Origin: Candidatus Undinarchaeales archaeon SRR5007147.bin71
GTDB taxonomy: Archaea; Undinarchaeota; Undinarchaeia; Undinarchaeales; Undinarchaeaceae
NCBI GenBank assembly: GCA_014189675.1
Contig: DVAE01000006.1
Span: 1 to 6,928 of the forward strand
DNA: 6,928 bases
Direction of reading: 5' to 3'
Below, piece by piece: positions 6,148 through 6,928 of this stretch. Position numbers and translations under genes: made by a program. The notes beneath the pieces are model-generated. The model ran no database searches, was not told the DNA's origin, and saw only the letters and a program-made list of their open reading frames with translations. Position 1 is the stretch's first letter. Every line of letters begins with the position of its first letter.

Positions 6148-6928
6148 TTAGCTCTGGCCCCGCATCTTGTCATACCACTCGGCATGGTGTAAATCCTCTT
6201 TTAGCCGCTCATATGCATTTGCATTGCCTTCCCTGAGTTCCTTTTTGATAAAACGCCTCAATTTGTCCTTTGTACCTCGACGCATAACAGCATCGCTGTG
6301 TACAGCACCAAGAGGATAGGGATAAGACCCGTATTTTGAGTCCAATGCGCAGATTCCCACTTTTCGCATGCAATCTACAACATTATTTTCAGAAAAGTCA
6401 GTGGGAAAGTCCAGCCTGAATACAACAGAATTCTTTCTAAAAGTGCCGAAGGAGATTTGAGAGGGAGCTCTTTCAGGATACTTTTTTACAATTGGGTAGG
6501 CGAACCAAGGCACTGAGTCCTTTCCGTGTTCCTTTGCCTTCTTTGCCATGAAGGACTGCGCAGAATATCCGCCAATTGTGTGAAAAGTCCTCTTTGAGAC
6601 AGCCATTGTATTCCTGTGTTTCTCGAGTATAGGAAGTGTTTCTCTTTCTATACTTCCGTCGATTAAGAGTAAATCACTTTCATCGATTAAGTCCAGCTTG
6701 CCAAGAATAAACTCAGTTTCCTTTGTTTTCAGAAGGGATCCATTCTCAAAGTCCTTGTAGGATTCGAAACCTTCTGAAGGATTGTTAGAGAGCAGAAAAA
6801 GGCCGTGTTGAAGGTCTTTGTTTATCTCTACAGTTGTGCAGGTCTTCTCTTCCAAGTTAACTTGAAACTGCCTGAAGGCAAGCTTGTAATAGGCGAAACC
6901 GATAGTGGGGGTTTCGTAAATCATCAGA
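6148..6928 (-). CDS. nurA: NurA-domain 5'-to-3' nuclease (5' end outside window)
   Basis: NurA is the Mn-dependent nuclease that works with HerA in end resection. From the in-frame ATG at 6924 258 residues are visible. The codon before it is CTG, not a stop, so the frame runs off the window. Visible family motifs are LLLIDGS (residues 85-91, metal-binding D89), AVSKRTFHT (108-116), a FRLDFP strand (169-174) and the C-terminal YPYPLGAVH (201-209), whose Tyr and His belong to the active site. Acidic residues E69 or E71 sit about where the motif II glutamate is expected. In P. furiosus NurA the first catalytic Asp comes about 80 residues before the DGS-type Asp; here that would be near residue 9, where there is none. 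The true N-terminus and first Asp therefore probably lie beyond the edge, and the ATG at 6924 is internal. herA follows 33 bases downstream on the same strand, the usual partner. The product ends in a charged helical tail of about 50 residues. Confidence 0.85.
   Translation of the reverse strand, partial: LMIYETPTIGFAYYKLAFRQFQVNLEEKTCTTVEINKDLQHGLFLLSNNPSEGFESYKDFENGSLLKTKETEFILGKLDLIDESDLLLIDGSIERETLPILEKHRNTMAVSKRTFHTIGGYSAQSFMAKKAKEHGKDSVPWFAYPIVKKYPERAPSQISFGTFRKNSVVFRLDFPTDFSENNVVDCMRKVGICALDSKYGSYPYPLGAVHSDAVMRRGTKDKLRRFIKKELREGNANAYERLKEDLHHAEWYDKMRGQS

Noticed and set aside
1-6928. A new defence system built from HerA, NurA, an SMC-like ATPase and membrane proteins
   Set aside because: HerA-nuclease pairs do occur in bacterial defence, but here Rad50, HerA and NurA each carry the core motifs of the housekeeping archaeal repair proteins, and there are no mobile-element marks. 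Ordinary chromosomal repair genes are the better explanation.

Overview
The window looks archaeal. It encodes Rad50, HerA and NurA, which make up most of the archaeal double-strand-break resection machinery, next to a DUF63 membrane protein, a family I know only from archaea. The promoter and terminator signals also fit: a TATA box about 26 bases before a start codon with no Shine-Dalgarno, and a T-rich tract after a stop. The DNA is moderately AT-rich by eye and packed with genes. TGA and TAA serve as stops. I cannot settle the lineage; a euryarchaeon or a DPANN-type archaeon would both fit.

Layout: two gene blocks converge at about 4450. The plus-strand block (1-4444) holds an amino acid/polyamine permease of the APC superfamily that enters already open from the left edge, then rad50, then a DUF63 integral membrane protein. 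The gaps are tiny (6 or 18 bases before rad50, depending on its start), and the DUF63 start lies 14 bases inside rad50, so this is probably one transcript. The minus-strand block (6928-4456) holds nurA, open at the right edge, then herA after 33 bases. That 33-base gap holds a TATA box placed for leaderless herA transcription. The two blocks end 11 bases apart, and no stretch longer than 33 bases lacks a gene. I see no tRNA, rRNA, insertion sequence, CRISPR array or long repeat.

How the genes work together: in known archaeal systems Mre11-Rad50 recognises and trims broken DNA ends, and the hexameric HerA translocase drives the NurA nuclease to resect the 5' strand and leave a 3' overhang for RadA. 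Here rad50 lies tail-to-tail with nurA-herA rather than in one operon, and mre11 is not in the window. The permease and DUF63 protein have no known part in repair; their link to rad50 may be only co-transcription.

I did not find a convincing new defence or mobile system. The points most worth checking are a C-terminal four-cysteine zinc ribbon on HerA, departures from the usual ATPase motifs in both HerA and Rad50, the overlap of rad50 with the DUF63 gene, and the leaderless herA promoter.
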